From the NCBI RefSeq assembly GCF_004521985.1, contig NZ_SBHZ01000015.1, forward strand, positions 62,001 to 126,000: DNA of 64,000 nucleotides, written 5' to 3'. A program made the position numbers and the translations under genes. Below are positions 7,634 to 16,598 of the stretch, in pieces. Origin of the DNA: Ectopseudomonas khazarica. GTDB taxonomy: Bacteria > Pseudomonadota > Gammaproteobacteria > Pseudomonadales > Pseudomonadaceae. Position 1 is the stretch's first letter, and each line of letters begins with the position of its first letter. The notes below the pieces were generated by a model. It was given only the letters and a program-made list of their open reading frames with translations. It was not told where the DNA came from and did not search any database.

Positions 7634-8884
7634 TTGTCGAGGCGATATTCGAAAGTTGCTGAAGTATGGGTCCTGGCCGCTGCTTTCGTGTTCCCCCTGG
7701 GCCAGGCCAGTGCGTCGACAGCGATCACGCTGAGCCAGGCGTGGGAACGAGCCCTGCAAGGCAACCCGTCGCTGCTGGCCGGTGAACGCAACGCTGGCAT
7801 TGCCGAGGGCGAGCGCAGGCAGGCCGGGGTGCTGCCCAACCCGGAGTTGTCCTGGGAGGTGGAGGACACGCGCAGTGCGACGCGGACCACCACGGTACAG
7901 ATCAGCCAGCCGATCGAACTGGGGGGCAAGCGCGGTGCCCGTATCGAGCTGGCCGAGCGCGGTATCGACAGCGCCTCGATAGGCCAGGAGCAACTGCGCA
8001 ACGAACTGCGTGCCGAGGTGGTGGCGGCATTTCAGGGGACGTTGCTGGCGACGATGCGTCAGACCCTGGCCGAACAGGCACAAGCGCTGAGTGAGCGTGG
8101 CGTCGCGGTGGTCGAGGCGCGAGTCAAGGCGGGCAAGGCGTCCCCGTTGGAGGTCGCACGGGCCCGCCTGCAGTTCGACGAGGTGCGCCTGGAAACCGCG
8201 CGTGCCCGCGATCAACGGCGCAATGCCATGAGCCAGCTACTGGCGGTCATCGGCCCGCAGACCAGCGCGGATGAGCTGGAGCTGAGCGGCGATGCCGCCA
8301 GCCTGCCCGCGCTACCGGGTGTGACGGAGCTGTTGCGCCGTCTGGACGGTGCCGCGCCGATGCGTCTGGCGCAGATCGAGATCGAGCGCCAGGAGGCCGC
8401 CATCGCGGTGGAGAAGAGTCGGCGCATTGCCGATCTCAGGGTCAGCCTCGGCAGCCAGTACAGCCGTGAGGATCGCGAGCGGGTGAATCTGCTCGGGCTG
8501 TCCATGCCGTTGCCGTTGTTCGACCGCAATCAGGGCAACGTGCTGGCCGCCTCGCGGCGCGCCGAGCAGGCGCGCGACCTGCGCAATGCGGCGCAGCTGC
8601 GCCTGCGCAGCGAGGTGCAGCAGGCTCACCAGCAATGGCGCACGGCGCAGGGGGCGATCCGCAGTTTCGAGGACGGCTTGCTGGGCGCCGCCGACCAGGC
8701 GCTGGAGAGCACCACGCGGGGGTTCCAGATGGGCAAGTTCGCCTTCATCGATGTGCTCGATGCCCAGCGCACCCTGATCGACGTTCGCTCGCGCTACCTG
8801 CTGGCGCTCGACGAAGCGCTGGCCGCCTGGGTCCGCCTCGAACGCATCTATGGCGATCTCTCCGCCGGTACGGATGGGTACTGA
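7634..8884 (+). CDS. czcC: CzcC-type outer membrane efflux channel
   Basis: TolC/OEP-family outer-membrane component of a tripartite metal RND pump. I propose the TTG at 7634 because GGAGGAAAA (7621-7629) sits just before it; an in-frame ATG at 7589 lacks a ribosome site and would put 15 residues ahead of the signal peptide. The signal peptide runs through VWVLAAAFVFPLGQASA. Two OEP repeats follow, with NPELSWEVEDTRSATRTTTVQISQ-type strands near residues 60-85 and helical hairpins. From this start it is about 416 aa, normal for CzcC. First gene of czcCBA, with 56 bp to czcB. Confidence 0.88.
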   Translation: MSRRYSKVAEVWVLAAAFVFPLGQASASTAITLSQAWERALQGNPSLLAGERNAGIAEGERRQAGVLPNPELSWEVEDTRSATRTTTVQISQPIELGGKRGARIELAERGIDSASIGQEQLRNELRAEVVAAFQGTLLATMRQTLAEQAQALSERGVAVVEARVKAGKASPLEVARARLQFDEVRLETARARDQRRNAMSQLLAVIGPQTSADELELSGDAASLPALPGVTELLRRLDGAAPMRLAQIEIERQEAAIAVEKSRRIADLRVSLGSQYSREDRERVNLLGLSMPLPLFDRNQGNVLAASRRAEQARDLRNAAQLRLRSEVQQAHQQWRTAQGAIRSFEDGLLGAADQALESTTRGFQMGKFAFIDVLDAQRTLIDVRSRYLLALDEALAAWVRLERIYGDLSAGTDGY

Positions 8885-8940
8885 ATCCTTGTCACCAAGG
8901 CCGGTGCGATGCCGGCGCTGATCACTGTTTGGGGTTGTTC

Positions 8941-10215
8941 ATGCAGAAGAAACTCGGTGTTGCCATCACGGCCGCCATGGCCGTGGGTTTTGTGGGTGGG
9001 GCGCTGTTCTACAACGGTGGGCAGTTCGCTGCGGACATGGGTCATCGACTGGCGGAAAGCGACAAGGGCTACGCGACCGGGGTCAATCCGCTCGGCGCGG
9101 CGCAGGCCGCGAGTGCGGGCGAGGAGCATGCCGAGGACGGCGATGGTCATGCACAAGGCGATGAGGCGGCAGAGGGGCATGCCGAGGAGGGTGGGCTGCT
9201 GCTCAGCGACGTGCAGATCGCCGCTGCCGGTATCGAGCTCGCCGAAGCGCAGGCACGCAGCATGAGCACCTATATCTCGCTTCCTGGCGAAGTGAATTTC
9301 GATGAGGAGCGCACGGCGCACGTGGTACCGCCCAGTGCCGGGGTGGTCGAGCGGGTGCTGGTCGGCCTGGGGCAGAAGGTGGCGGCTGGCGAGGCGCTGG
9401 CGGTGATCGTCAGCCAGCAGGTTTCCGAGCTGCGCAGCGAACTGGCGGCGGCCTCACGGCGCCTCGAGCTGGCGCGCACCACCTTCGAGCGTGAGCGCCA
9501 GCTGTGGCAGGACGGCATCTCCGCCGAACAGGATTACCTGCAGGCCAGGCAGGCGCTGCAGGAGGCGCAGATCGCCCTGGCCAACGCCCGGCAGAAGGGC
9601 AGGACCCTCGATCCCCAGGGCGATGCCGGCGACGGCAGTCGCTACGAGCTGCGTGCCCCCTTTGCCGGTGTGGTGGTGGAAAAGCACCTGGTGCCGGGCG
9701 AGGTCGTGGGCGACAGCAGTGCGGCCTTCACCGTGGCCGATCTGAACCGCGTGTGGGTCACTTTCAGCGTGTCTCCGCGCGACCTGGAACAGGTCAGGGT
9801 CGGCCAGGACGTGCGCGTCATCGCCCCCGAACTGGGGCGCGAGACGACCGCCAAGGTCGCCTATGTCAGCCGCCTGCTGGGTGAGCAGACGCGCACGGCC
9901 ACGGGCCGCATCACCCTGGACAACGCCGATGGCGTATGGCGCCCCGGCCTGTTCGTCTCCGTTGCACTGGTTACCGAACGGCATGCGGCCAAGGCGGTGA
10001 TCCCGCTTTCGGCCGTGCAGGAGGTCGAGCAGCAGAGCAGTGTCTTCGTGCGCACCGACGAGGGTTTCGACGTTCGTGCAGTGACGCTGGGGAGCCGCAG
10101 CGACGGCTTCGTGGAGGTACGCGAGGGGCTGAAGGCCGGGGAGCGGGTGGCGGCTGCCGGCAGCTTCATTCTCAAGTCCGAACTGGGCAAGGCCAGCGCC
10201 GAGCACGCGCACTGA
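8941..10215 (+). CDS. czcB: CzcB-type periplasmic adaptor (membrane fusion protein)
   Basis: 424-aa RND adaptor linking CzcA to CzcC. It has an N-terminal membrane anchor (LGVAITAAMAVGFVGGALFY), then an acidic His-containing stretch about residues 60-85 (EEHAEDGDGHAQGDEAAEGH) that could bind metal ions. Barrel-sandwich, helical hairpin (about 160-220), beta-barrel and membrane-proximal domains follow, with the lipoyl-like motif ELRAPFAGVVVEKHLVPGEV. The ATG at MQKKLGVA is the natural start. It lies between czcC and czcA, 22 bp from the latter. Confidence 0.92.
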   Translation: MQKKLGVAITAAMAVGFVGGALFYNGGQFAADMGHRLAESDKGYATGVNPLGAAQAASAGEEHAEDGDGHAQGDEAAEGHAEEGGLLLSDVQIAAAGIELAEAQARSMSTYISLPGEVNFDEERTAHVVPPSAGVVERVLVGLGQKVAAGEALAVIVSQQVSELRSELAAASRRLELARTTFERERQLWQDGISAEQDYLQARQALQEAQIALANARQKGRTLDPQGDAGDGSRYELRAPFAGVVVEKHLVPGEVVGDSSAAFTVADLNRVWVTFSVSPRDLEQVRVGQDVRVIAPELGRETTAKVAYVSRLLGEQTRTATGRITLDNADGVWRPGLFVSVALVTERHAAKAVIPLSAVQEVEQQSSVFVRTDEGFDVRAVTLGSRSDGFVEVREGLKAGERVAAAGSFILKSELGKASAEHAH

Positions 10216-10237
10216 CCCTCACCGACGAGTATTCCTC

Positions 10238-13200
10238 ATGTTTGAGCGCATCATTCAATTCGCCATCGAGCAGCGCTTTCTGGTGCTGCTGGCCGTGCTG
10301 GCGATGGCCGGGGTAGGTGTGGCCAGCTATCAGAAGCTGCCGATCGACGCCGTTCCCGACATCACCAACGTGCAGGTGCAGATCAGCACCGCTGCCGATG
10401 GTTTCTCGCCGCTGGAAACCGAGCAGCGCATCACCTTTCCCATCGAGACGGCCATGGCCGGCCTGCCGCACCTGAAGCAGACCCGCTCGCTGTCGCGCTC
10501 GGGGCTGTCGCAGGTGACGGTGATCTTCGAGGATGGCACCGACCTCTACTTCGCCCGGCAGTTGGTCAACGAGCGCCTGCAGGCTGCCAAGGAGCAGTTG
10601 CCCGAGGGGGTGGAGGCCTCCATGGGGCCGATTTCCACGGGCCTGGGCGAGATCTTCCTGTGGACGGTGGAGGCCGAGGAGGGCGCCCTCAAGGAGGACG
10701 GCACGGCCTATACGCCGACCGATCTGCGGGTGATCCAGGACTGGATCATCAAGCCGCAACTGCGCACGGTGCCTGGCGTGGCCGAGATCAACAGCATCGG
10801 TGGCTTCGCCAAGGAGTTCCAGATCGCCCCCGATCCCAAGCGCCTGGCCGCCTACAAGCTGACGCTGGGCGAACTGCTGCTGGCGCTGGAACGCAACAAT
10901 GCCAACGTCGGCGCCGGCTACATCGAGCGCAACGGCGAGCAGCTGCTGGTGCGGGCCCCCGGCCAGCTGGGCACGCTGGAGGATATCGCCAACATCGTGG
11001 TGGCCAACGTCGATGGCACGCCGATTCGCGTCAGTCACGTGGCGCAGGTGATGCTCGGGCGTGAGCTGCGTTCCGGCGCCGCCACCGAGAACGGCCGCGA
11101 GGTGGTGCTGGGCACGGTGTTCATGCTGATCGGCGAGAACAGCCGCAGCGTATCCCAGGCCGTGGCTGCGCGGCTGGAGGAGATCAACCGCTCGCTGCCC
11201 GAAGGGGTGGTGGCGGTGACGGTGTATGACCGCACCAACCTGGTGGACAAGGCCATCGCCACGGTGAAGAAGAACCTGATCGAGGGCGCGATCCTGGTGA
11301 TCGTCATCCTCTTCCTGTTCCTCGGTAACATCCGTGCCGCCCTGATCACGGCCATGGTGATTCCGCTGTCGATGCTGTTCACCTTCACCGGCATGTTCGG
11401 CAACAAGGTCAGTGCCAACCTGATGAGCCTAGGGGCGCTGGACTTCGGCATCATCGTCGACGGTGCGGTGGTGATCGTCGAGAACGCCATTCGCCGCCTG
11501 GCCCATGCGCAGCACAAGCACGGTCGCGAGCTGACCCGCAGCGAGCGCCTGCACGAAGTGTTCGCCGCCTCCAGGGAGGCGCGCCGCGCACTGATCTTCG
11601 GCCAGCTGATCATCATGGTGGTGTACCTGCCGATCTTCGCCCTGACCGGGGTCGAGGGCAAAATGTTCCACCCCATGGCCTTCACCGTGGTCACTGCGCT
11701 GTTCGGCGCCATGATTCTTTCGGTGACCTTCGTCCCGGCGGCGATCGCCCTGTTCGTAACCGGCAAGGTGAAGGAAGAGGAAAACGCGCTGATGCGTATC
11801 GCCCGGCGTGCCTACGAGCCGGTGCTGCAGTGGGTCATGCGCTATCGCCTGCCGGCCTTCGGCGCCGCCCTGGTGCTGGTGCTGTTCTCCGGTTTCCTGG
11901 CCTCGCGCATGGGCAGCGAGTTCGTCCCCAGCCTGAGCGAAGGTGACTTCGCCCTGCAGGCGCTGCGCGTGCCCGGCACCAGCCTGACCCAGTCGGTGGA
12001 GATGCAGATGCGCCTGGAGCAGGCCCTGCTGGCCCAGGTGCCGGAGGTGAAGCGCGTCTTCGCCCGCACCGGCACGGCCGAGATCGCCTCCGACCCGATG
12101 CCGCCGAACATTTCCGACAGCTACGTGATGCTCAAGCCGCGTGAGCAGTGGCCTGATCCGGACAAGTCGCGGGAAACCCTGATCGCCGAACTGCAGGCCG
12201 CCGCCGAGTTGGTGCCGGGCAGCAACTACGAGCTGTCGCAACCGATCCAGCTGCGTTTCAACGAGCTGATTTCCGGCGTGCGCAGCGACGTCGCGGTGAA
12301 GATCTTCGGTGACGACAGGGACGTGCTCAACCGCATGGCTGCCGACGTGGCGCAGGCCCTGGGCAGCATCGCGGGAGCATCCGAGGTGAAGGCCGAGCAG
12401 ACCAGTGGCCTGCCGGTGCTGACCGTGGCCATCGACCGCGACAAGGCGGCGCGCTATGGCCTGAACGTCGGTGACATCCAGGACACCGTCGCCGTTGCCG
12501 TGGGTGGCCGCCGGGCGGGCACGCTGTTCGAGGGCGACCGCCGCTTCGATCTGGTGGTGCGCCTGCCGGAAGACCTGCGCACCGACATCGACGGCCTGTC
12601 GCGTCTGCTGATCCCCGTGCCGGCTGCCGGGGCCGCCACCGGCGTCGGCTTCATCGCCCTGGCGGAAGTGGCCCGGCTGGAGCTGGCGCCCGGCCCCAAC
12701 CAGGTCAGCCGCGAGAATGGCAAGCGTCTGGTGGTGGTCAGCGCCAACGTGCGTGGGCGTGATATCGGCTCCTTCGTGGAGGAAGCCGAAGCGAAGATTC
12801 GCCGCGACGTGAAGCTGCCCGCCGGCTACTGGACCAACTGGGGCGGGCAGTTCGAACAGTTGCAGTCCGCCGCCAGGCGCCTGCAGGTGGTGGTGCCGGT
12901 CGCCCTGCTGCTGGTCTTCATGCTGCTGTTCATGATGTTCAACAATCTGCGCGATGGCCTGCTGGTGTTCACCGGCATCCCCTTCGCCCTGACCGGGGGT
13001 GTCATGGCGTTGTGGCTGCGAGACATTCCCCTGTCGATCTCCGCCGGGGTCGGCTTCATCGCCCTGTCGGGGGTGGCGGTGCTCAACGGCCTGGTGATGA
13101 TTTCCTTCATCCGCAACTTGCGTGAGGAAGGCATGGGCCTGCAGCGAGCCGTCACCGAAGGGGCCTTGCAGCGCCTGCGCCCGGTGCTGATGACGGCCCT

Positions 13201-13390
13201 GGTGGCGTCGCTGGGCTTCGTGCCGATGGCCCTGGCCACCGGCACCGGTGCCGAAGTGCAGCGACCGCTGGCGACCGTGGTGATTGGCGGCATCCTGTCG
13301 TCCACCGCATTGACGCTGCTGGTGTTGCCGGCCTTGTATCGCTGGGCGTACCGGCGTGAAGAGCAGGCGGAACCGGAGGCCAGCCCGTGA
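10238..13390 (+). CDS. czcA: CzcA-type heavy-metal RND efflux pump
   Basis: 1050-aa inner-membrane proton/cation antiporter of the HME-RND family, with 12 predicted membrane helices and two large periplasmic loops. The helix-4 signature of divalent-metal exporters is intact: DFGIIVDGAVVIVEN (near residues 402-416), carrying the Asp/Asp/Glu pattern found in CzcA rather than the motif of CusA-type pumps. It begins FERIIQFAIEQRFLVLLAVL, typical of CzcA. Zn, Co and Cd export is expected from the family. Last gene of czcCBA; the LuxR gene converges 34 bp downstream. Confidence 0.94.
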   Translation: MFERIIQFAIEQRFLVLLAVLAMAGVGVASYQKLPIDAVPDITNVQVQISTAADGFSPLETEQRITFPIETAMAGLPHLKQTRSLSRSGLSQVTVIFEDGTDLYFARQLVNERLQAAKEQLPEGVEASMGPISTGLGEIFLWTVEAEEGALKEDGTAYTPTDLRVIQDWIIKPQLRTVPGVAEINSIGGFAKEFQIAPDPKRLAAYKLTLGELLLALERNNANVGAGYIERNGEQLLVRAPGQLGTLEDIANIVVANVDGTPIRVSHVAQVMLGRELRSGAATENGREVVLGTVFMLIGENSRSVSQAVAARLEEINRSLPEGVVAVTVYDRTNLVDKAIATVKKNLIEGAILVIVILFLFLGNIRAALITAMVIPLSMLFTFTGMFGNKVSANLMSLGALDFGIIVDGAVVIVENAIRRLAHAQHKHGRELTRSERLHEVFAASREARRALIFGQLIIMVVYLPIFALTGVEGKMFHPMAFTVVTALFGAMILSVTFVPAAIALFVTGKVKEEENALMRIARRAYEPVLQWVMRYRLPAFGAALVLVLFSGFLASRMGSEFVPSLSEGDFALQALRVPGTSLTQSVEMQMRLEQALLAQVPEVKRVFARTGTAEIASDPMPPNISDSYVMLKPREQWPDPDKSRETLIAELQAAAELVPGSNYELSQPIQLRFNELISGVRSDVAVKIFGDDRDVLNRMAADVAQALGSIAGASEVKAEQTSGLPVLTVAIDRDKAARYGLNVGDIQDTVAVAVGGRRAGTLFEGDRRFDLVVRLPEDLRTDIDGLSRLLIPVPAAGAATGVGFIALAEVARLELAPGPNQVSRENGKRLVVVSANVRGRDIGSFVEEAEAKIRRDVKLPAGYWTNWGGQFEQLQSAARRLQVVVPVALLLVFMLLFMMFNNLRDGLLVFTGIPFALTGGVMALWLRDIPLSISAGVGFIALSGVAVLNGLVMISFIRNLREEGMGLQRAVTEGALQRLRPVLMTALVASLGFVPMALATGTGAEVQRPLATVVIGGILSSTALTLLVLPALYRWAYRREEQAEPEASP

Positions 13391-13424
13391 CCCCGCCGCC
13401 CATGCGCGGTCCGGGACTGGGGCG

Positions 13425-14207
13425 TTAGCCGCCCTGCGCCTGGAGGAACAGGGCGAACAGCTCCGACTGCGACTTGATCCCCAGCTTGCTGTAGACATGC
13501 TTGCGGTGCACCTTCACGGTCTCCGCCGAGATCGCCAGCTTGCGCGCCACTTCCTTGCTGGAGTGGCCGCTGAGCATCAGCCGCACCACTTCCAGCTCGC
13601 GGCCGGTCAGGGCGGTCTCCACGTGCCGCGCCATCTGCTCCAGGCGCTCCTGCCAGGGCGGGGGCGCGCTCGGTTCGCCGGGCTCCGGCTCGAAGGCCAG
13701 GCGCTGGCGCATCAGCGCCGTGACCCAGGGCTGCACCAGGCCGAGCAGGGCGATCTGCTCGGGGCGGAAGGCCTGGCGTGAGCCCAGTGACAGGCACAGG
13801 GTGCGTTCGCCCGGCAGGGCCAGGTTGATCTGCACTTCGTCGGCGACCACGTTGAGGCGGAAGTAGCGCTGGTAATAATCGGTCTGCTCGAAGCACTCCG
13901 GCGCCACCTCGCCCAGGCGCACCAGGCCGTCGCGGCGGCCTTCGCGGCTGGCGATGTAGAAGGGGTCGAGCAGGTAGAGGCCGCGCAGGTAGTCCTGGAA
14001 CAGCAGGTCGGGCTCGCCATCATCGCCGCTGCACTCGGCCAGCACCTGCGGGCGGCCCTCGCTGAAGACCAGCGCCACCCAGCTGTCGTGCGCCACGTAC
14101 TGGCCCAGGGTGCGCTGCAGGGCGCGCCAGAAGTGAGGGCCCGGCAGCGCGTCGATCAGCTCGGCGACGCAGCGATGGAAGGCGATGTCGTGCAAGGTCA
14201 TGGTCAT
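13425..14207 (-). CDS. LuxR-family transcriptional regulator
   Basis: 260 aa. The C-terminal LuxR/FixJ helix-turn-helix (about residues 195-255) is clear: LTGRELEVVRLMLSGHSSKEVARKLAIS, then AETVKVHRKHVYSKLGIKSQ. The N-terminal 190 residues match no sensor domain I recognise and carry no receiver phosphoacceptor motif; it may bind a small ligand. It diverges from the nitrilase-type amidase gene, so control of the amidase and adjacent permease is likely (inference). A CCCCCGGGGG palindrome lies in its leader. Confidence 0.85.
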   Translation of the reverse strand: MTMTLHDIAFHRCVAELIDALPGPHFWRALQRTLGQYVAHDSWVALVFSEGRPQVLAECSGDDGEPDLLFQDYLRGLYLLDPFYIASREGRRDGLVRLGEVAPECFEQTDYYQRYFRLNVVADEVQINLALPGERTLCLSLGSRQAFRPEQIALLGLVQPWVTALMRQRLAFEPEPGEPSAPPPWQERLEQMARHVETALTGRELEVVRLMLSGHSSKEVARKLAISAETVKVHRKHVYSKLGIKSQSELFALFLQAQGG

Positions 14208-14212
14208 GCCTC

Positions 14213-14232
14213 TACCCCCGGGGGGTTACCCC
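14213..14232. promoter_or_regulatory. G/C palindrome in the LuxR/amidase divergent region
   Basis: The 10-bp palindrome CCCCCGGGGG (14215-14224) is flanked by TA and TTA and followed by a second ACCCC half, so TACCCC and TTACCCC recur 13 bases apart. It overlaps the leader of the LuxR gene and is upstream of the amidase. It is a candidate operator for autoregulation by the LuxR protein; this rests on symmetry and position only. Confidence 0.4.
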
Positions 14233-14347
14233 GCATGCGTGATTTCGCCCGGGCACCCCTGTCTCCATACTCGAACCCTGGCGGATGGCTGCCGGCATTC
14301 TGGGTAGCCACCACGCGTCGTGCAACAACAAGAATCGGAGCCCTGTC

Positions 14348-15163
14348 ATGCAAGTCGAACTCGTCCAGCTCGCTGGCCGTGATGGCGATACCGCCCACAA
14401 CCTCGCTGCCGCGTTGCACGCCATCGCCGGCTGCGCGGCCGGAACCCGCCTGCTGGTCTTTCCGGAAACCTACCTGACCGGCTTCCCCACGGCGGAGAAC
14501 GTCGCCGCCCTGGCCGAGCCACTCGATGGCCCGAGCCTGCGGGCGATCCGTCGCGCCGCCGCCGAGCGGGGGGTGGCCGTGGCCATCGGCATTGCCGAGA
14601 ACGACAACGGCGTGTTCTACAACACCACGCTGCTGATCGACGGCGACGATACCGTCCTCACTTACCGCAAGACCCATCTGTGGGCCTCCGATCGGGGCGT
14701 GTTCAGCCCGGGCGACCGCTACGCCACGGCGCTGCTCGACGGTGTGCGCGTCGGCCTGCTGGTGTGCTTCGACATCGAGTTTCCGGAAAGCGCCCGGGCC
14801 CTGGGTGAGCTGGGCGCCGAGTTGCTGATCGTCACCAACGGCAACATGGACCCCTACGGACCGACCCATCGCACTGCGATCATGGCGCGGGCGATGGAGA
14901 ACCAGGCCTACGCGGTGATGGTCAACCGCGTCGGCGAGGGTGACGGCAACCTGGTGTTCGCCGGCGGCAGCGCGGTGGTCGAGCCCGGCGGCGGCCTGCT
15001 GCTGGAGGCGGGGCGCGAACCCTGCCGGCAGGTCATCGAACTGGACATGCAGCGCCTGGCCGAGGCCCGTCGCGACTATCGCTACCTGGACGAGCGACGC
15101 ATGCCGCTGCCTGGCCAGCGTGTCGAGCATGACAGCGGCCTGCGTGAGCTGCTGATTCCCTGA
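14348..15163 (+). CDS. nitrilase-superfamily carbon-nitrogen hydrolase (amidase)
   Basis: 271-aa CN-hydrolase hydrolysing a C-N bond of an amide or N-acyl amine. The catalytic triad is visible: Glu40 (FPETYLTGF), Lys about 110 (TYRKTHLW) and Cys about 143 (LLVCFDIEFPE). The AMENQAYAVMVNR motif follows. The start is the ATG at MQVELVQL, 3 bases after GGAGCCCTGT; the longer ORF start lacks support. Family relatives include stereoselective amidases and deaminated-glutathione amidase; the exact substrate is not readable. An APC amino-acid permease follows after 109 bp on the same strand, suggesting uptake and hydrolysis of an amino-acid amide or related amine (inference). Confidence 0.87.
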   Translation: MQVELVQLAGRDGDTAHNLAAALHAIAGCAAGTRLLVFPETYLTGFPTAENVAALAEPLDGPSLRAIRRAAAERGVAVAIGIAENDNGVFYNTTLLIDGDDTVLTYRKTHLWASDRGVFSPGDRYATALLDGVRVGLLVCFDIEFPESARALGELGAELLIVTNGNMDPYGPTHRTAIMARAMENQAYAVMVNRVGEGDGNLVFAGGSAVVEPGGGLLLEAGREPCRQVIELDMQRLAEARRDYRYLDERRMPLPGQRVEHDSGLRELLIP

Positions 15164-15173
15164 TTTCCCTTGA

Positions 15174-15196
15174 ACGGGCGCCGCAGAAGCGCCCGT
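15174..15196 (+). repeat. hairpin between amidase and permease genes
   Basis: ACGGGCGC and GCGCCCGT form a perfect 8-bp stem around a 7-base loop, 10 bases after the amidase stop. No T-run follows. It could attenuate transcription into the permease or protect the amidase mRNA end. Confidence 0.5.
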
Positions 15197-15272
15197 GCGG
15201 CCTCGCCGCGCCTTTCTTTCGCCGACTTCGGCTCTGCCATAACAATTTCAAAAAAAACGGGAGTAGCAAGCA

Positions 15273-16598
15273 ATGGCTCGTCTGCAACGATCCCTTTCAC
15301 TGGGAGCGGTGGTGCTGTTCGGCATCGCCTACATGACACCGATCATCGTCCTCGGCACCTTCGGCATCCTCGCCGAGATCACCCGTGGTGCGGTGCCCTC
15401 GGCCTATGTCGCCGCCTCGCTGGCGATGGTCTTCACAGCACTCAGCTACGCCCGCATGGCCGGGTTGTTCCCGGTGGCCGGTTCGGCCTACAGCTACGTG
15501 CGGCGCAGCATCAACGATCACCTGGGGTTCATCGCCGGCTGGGCGGTGCTGCTCGATTACCTGTTCCTGCCCATGGCCATCTGGCTGATCGGTGCGGCCT
15601 ACCTGCACTCGGCCTTCCCCGGCTTGCCACAGGCGCTGTGGGTGCTGACCTTCATTGTGCTGACCAGCCTGATCAACGTGGTCGGCCTGCGCCTGGCCAA
15701 GGGCATCAACGGCGTGCTGATGCTGGTGCAGTTCCTCGTCCTGCTGGCCTTCGTCGCGCTGTGCGTGCACTACGTGCTGGGTGATGCGAGCAAGCCGCTG
15801 TGGTCGCTGGAGCCGTTCCTGGGCGAGGGCATGAACCTGTCGCTGGTCATGGCTGGCGCGGCGGTCGCCTGTTACTCCTTCCTCGGCTTCGATGCGGTCA
15901 GCACCCTGACCGAGGAGACCCACGAACCGCAGCGCACCATTCCGCGGGCCATCCTGCTGATCACCCTGATCGGTGGCCTGATCTTCGTGGTCACCGCCTA
16001 CTGCGTGCAGCTGGCGCATCCCTCGACGCTGTTCGAGAGCAGCGATGCGGCGGCCTACGAGATCGCCCGCAACATCGGTGGCGACCTGTTCGTGTCGGTG
16101 TTCCTGATCGGTCTGATCGTCGGCCAGTTCACCTCGGGCCTGTCGGCCCAGGCCAGCGCCTCGCGCCTGATGTTCGCCATGGGCCGTGACGGCGTGCTGC
16201 CGCGGGCCTTGCTGGGCACCCTGAGCCCGCGTTTCGGCACCCCGGTGGGCGCCATCCTGGTGTGCGCGGTCGTGGCCCTGCTGGCGCTGAAGCTGGACGT
16301 CACCACCTCGACCTCCTTCATCAACTTCGGCGCCTTTCTCGCCTTCAGCCTGGTCAACCTCTCGGTGATCGTCCACTTCGCCCGCCAACCGCAGGCGCGG
16401 GGGCCGCTGCAGGTGCTGCGCTACCTGCTGTGCCCGTTGCTCGGTCTGCTGGCGACACTATGGCTGATGGTCAGCCTGGATCGCCTGGCGATCATGCTCG
16501 GCTGCAGCTGGCTGGTACTCGGTGGCCTGTACCTGACCTGGCTCACCGGAGGCTTTCGCCGCCGTCCTCCGGAGCTGCAGTTCGACGCGCAGAGCTGA
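15273..16598 (+). CDS. APC-family amino acid/amine permease
   Basis: 441-aa inner-membrane secondary transporter of the amino acid-polyamine-organocation superfamily with about 12 membrane helices. The helix-1 signature GIAYMTPIIVLGTFGIL and the helix-6 region YSFLGFDAVSTLTEETHEPQRTIP are typical of the PuuP/YjeH side of the family. It follows the amidase gene on the same strand, so it may import the amidase substrate or its amine relative. The 3' end overlaps the convergent PhoD-like gene by 56 bp. Confidence 0.85.
   Translation: MARLQRSLSLGAVVLFGIAYMTPIIVLGTFGILAEITRGAVPSAYVAASLAMVFTALSYARMAGLFPVAGSAYSYVRRSINDHLGFIAGWAVLLDYLFLPMAIWLIGAAYLHSAFPGLPQALWVLTFIVLTSLINVVGLRLAKGINGVLMLVQFLVLLAFVALCVHYVLGDASKPLWSLEPFLGEGMNLSLVMAGAAVACYSFLGFDAVSTLTEETHEPQRTIPRAILLITLIGGLIFVVTAYCVQLAHPSTLFESSDAAAYEIARNIGGDLFVSVFLIGLIVGQFTSGLSAQASASRLMFAMGRDGVLPRALLGTLSPRFGTPVGAILVCAVVALLALKLDVTTSTSFINFGAFLAFSLVNLSVIVHFARQPQARGPLQVLRYLLCPLLGLLATLWLMVSLDRLAIMLGCSWLVLGGLYLTWLTGGFRRRPPELQFDAQS

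Noticed and set aside
11429..13498. Long minus-strand frame (689 codons) opposite czcA
   Set aside because: Its protein is a His/Gln/Arg-rich shadow of the GC-rich czcA codons; no family, no ribosome site.
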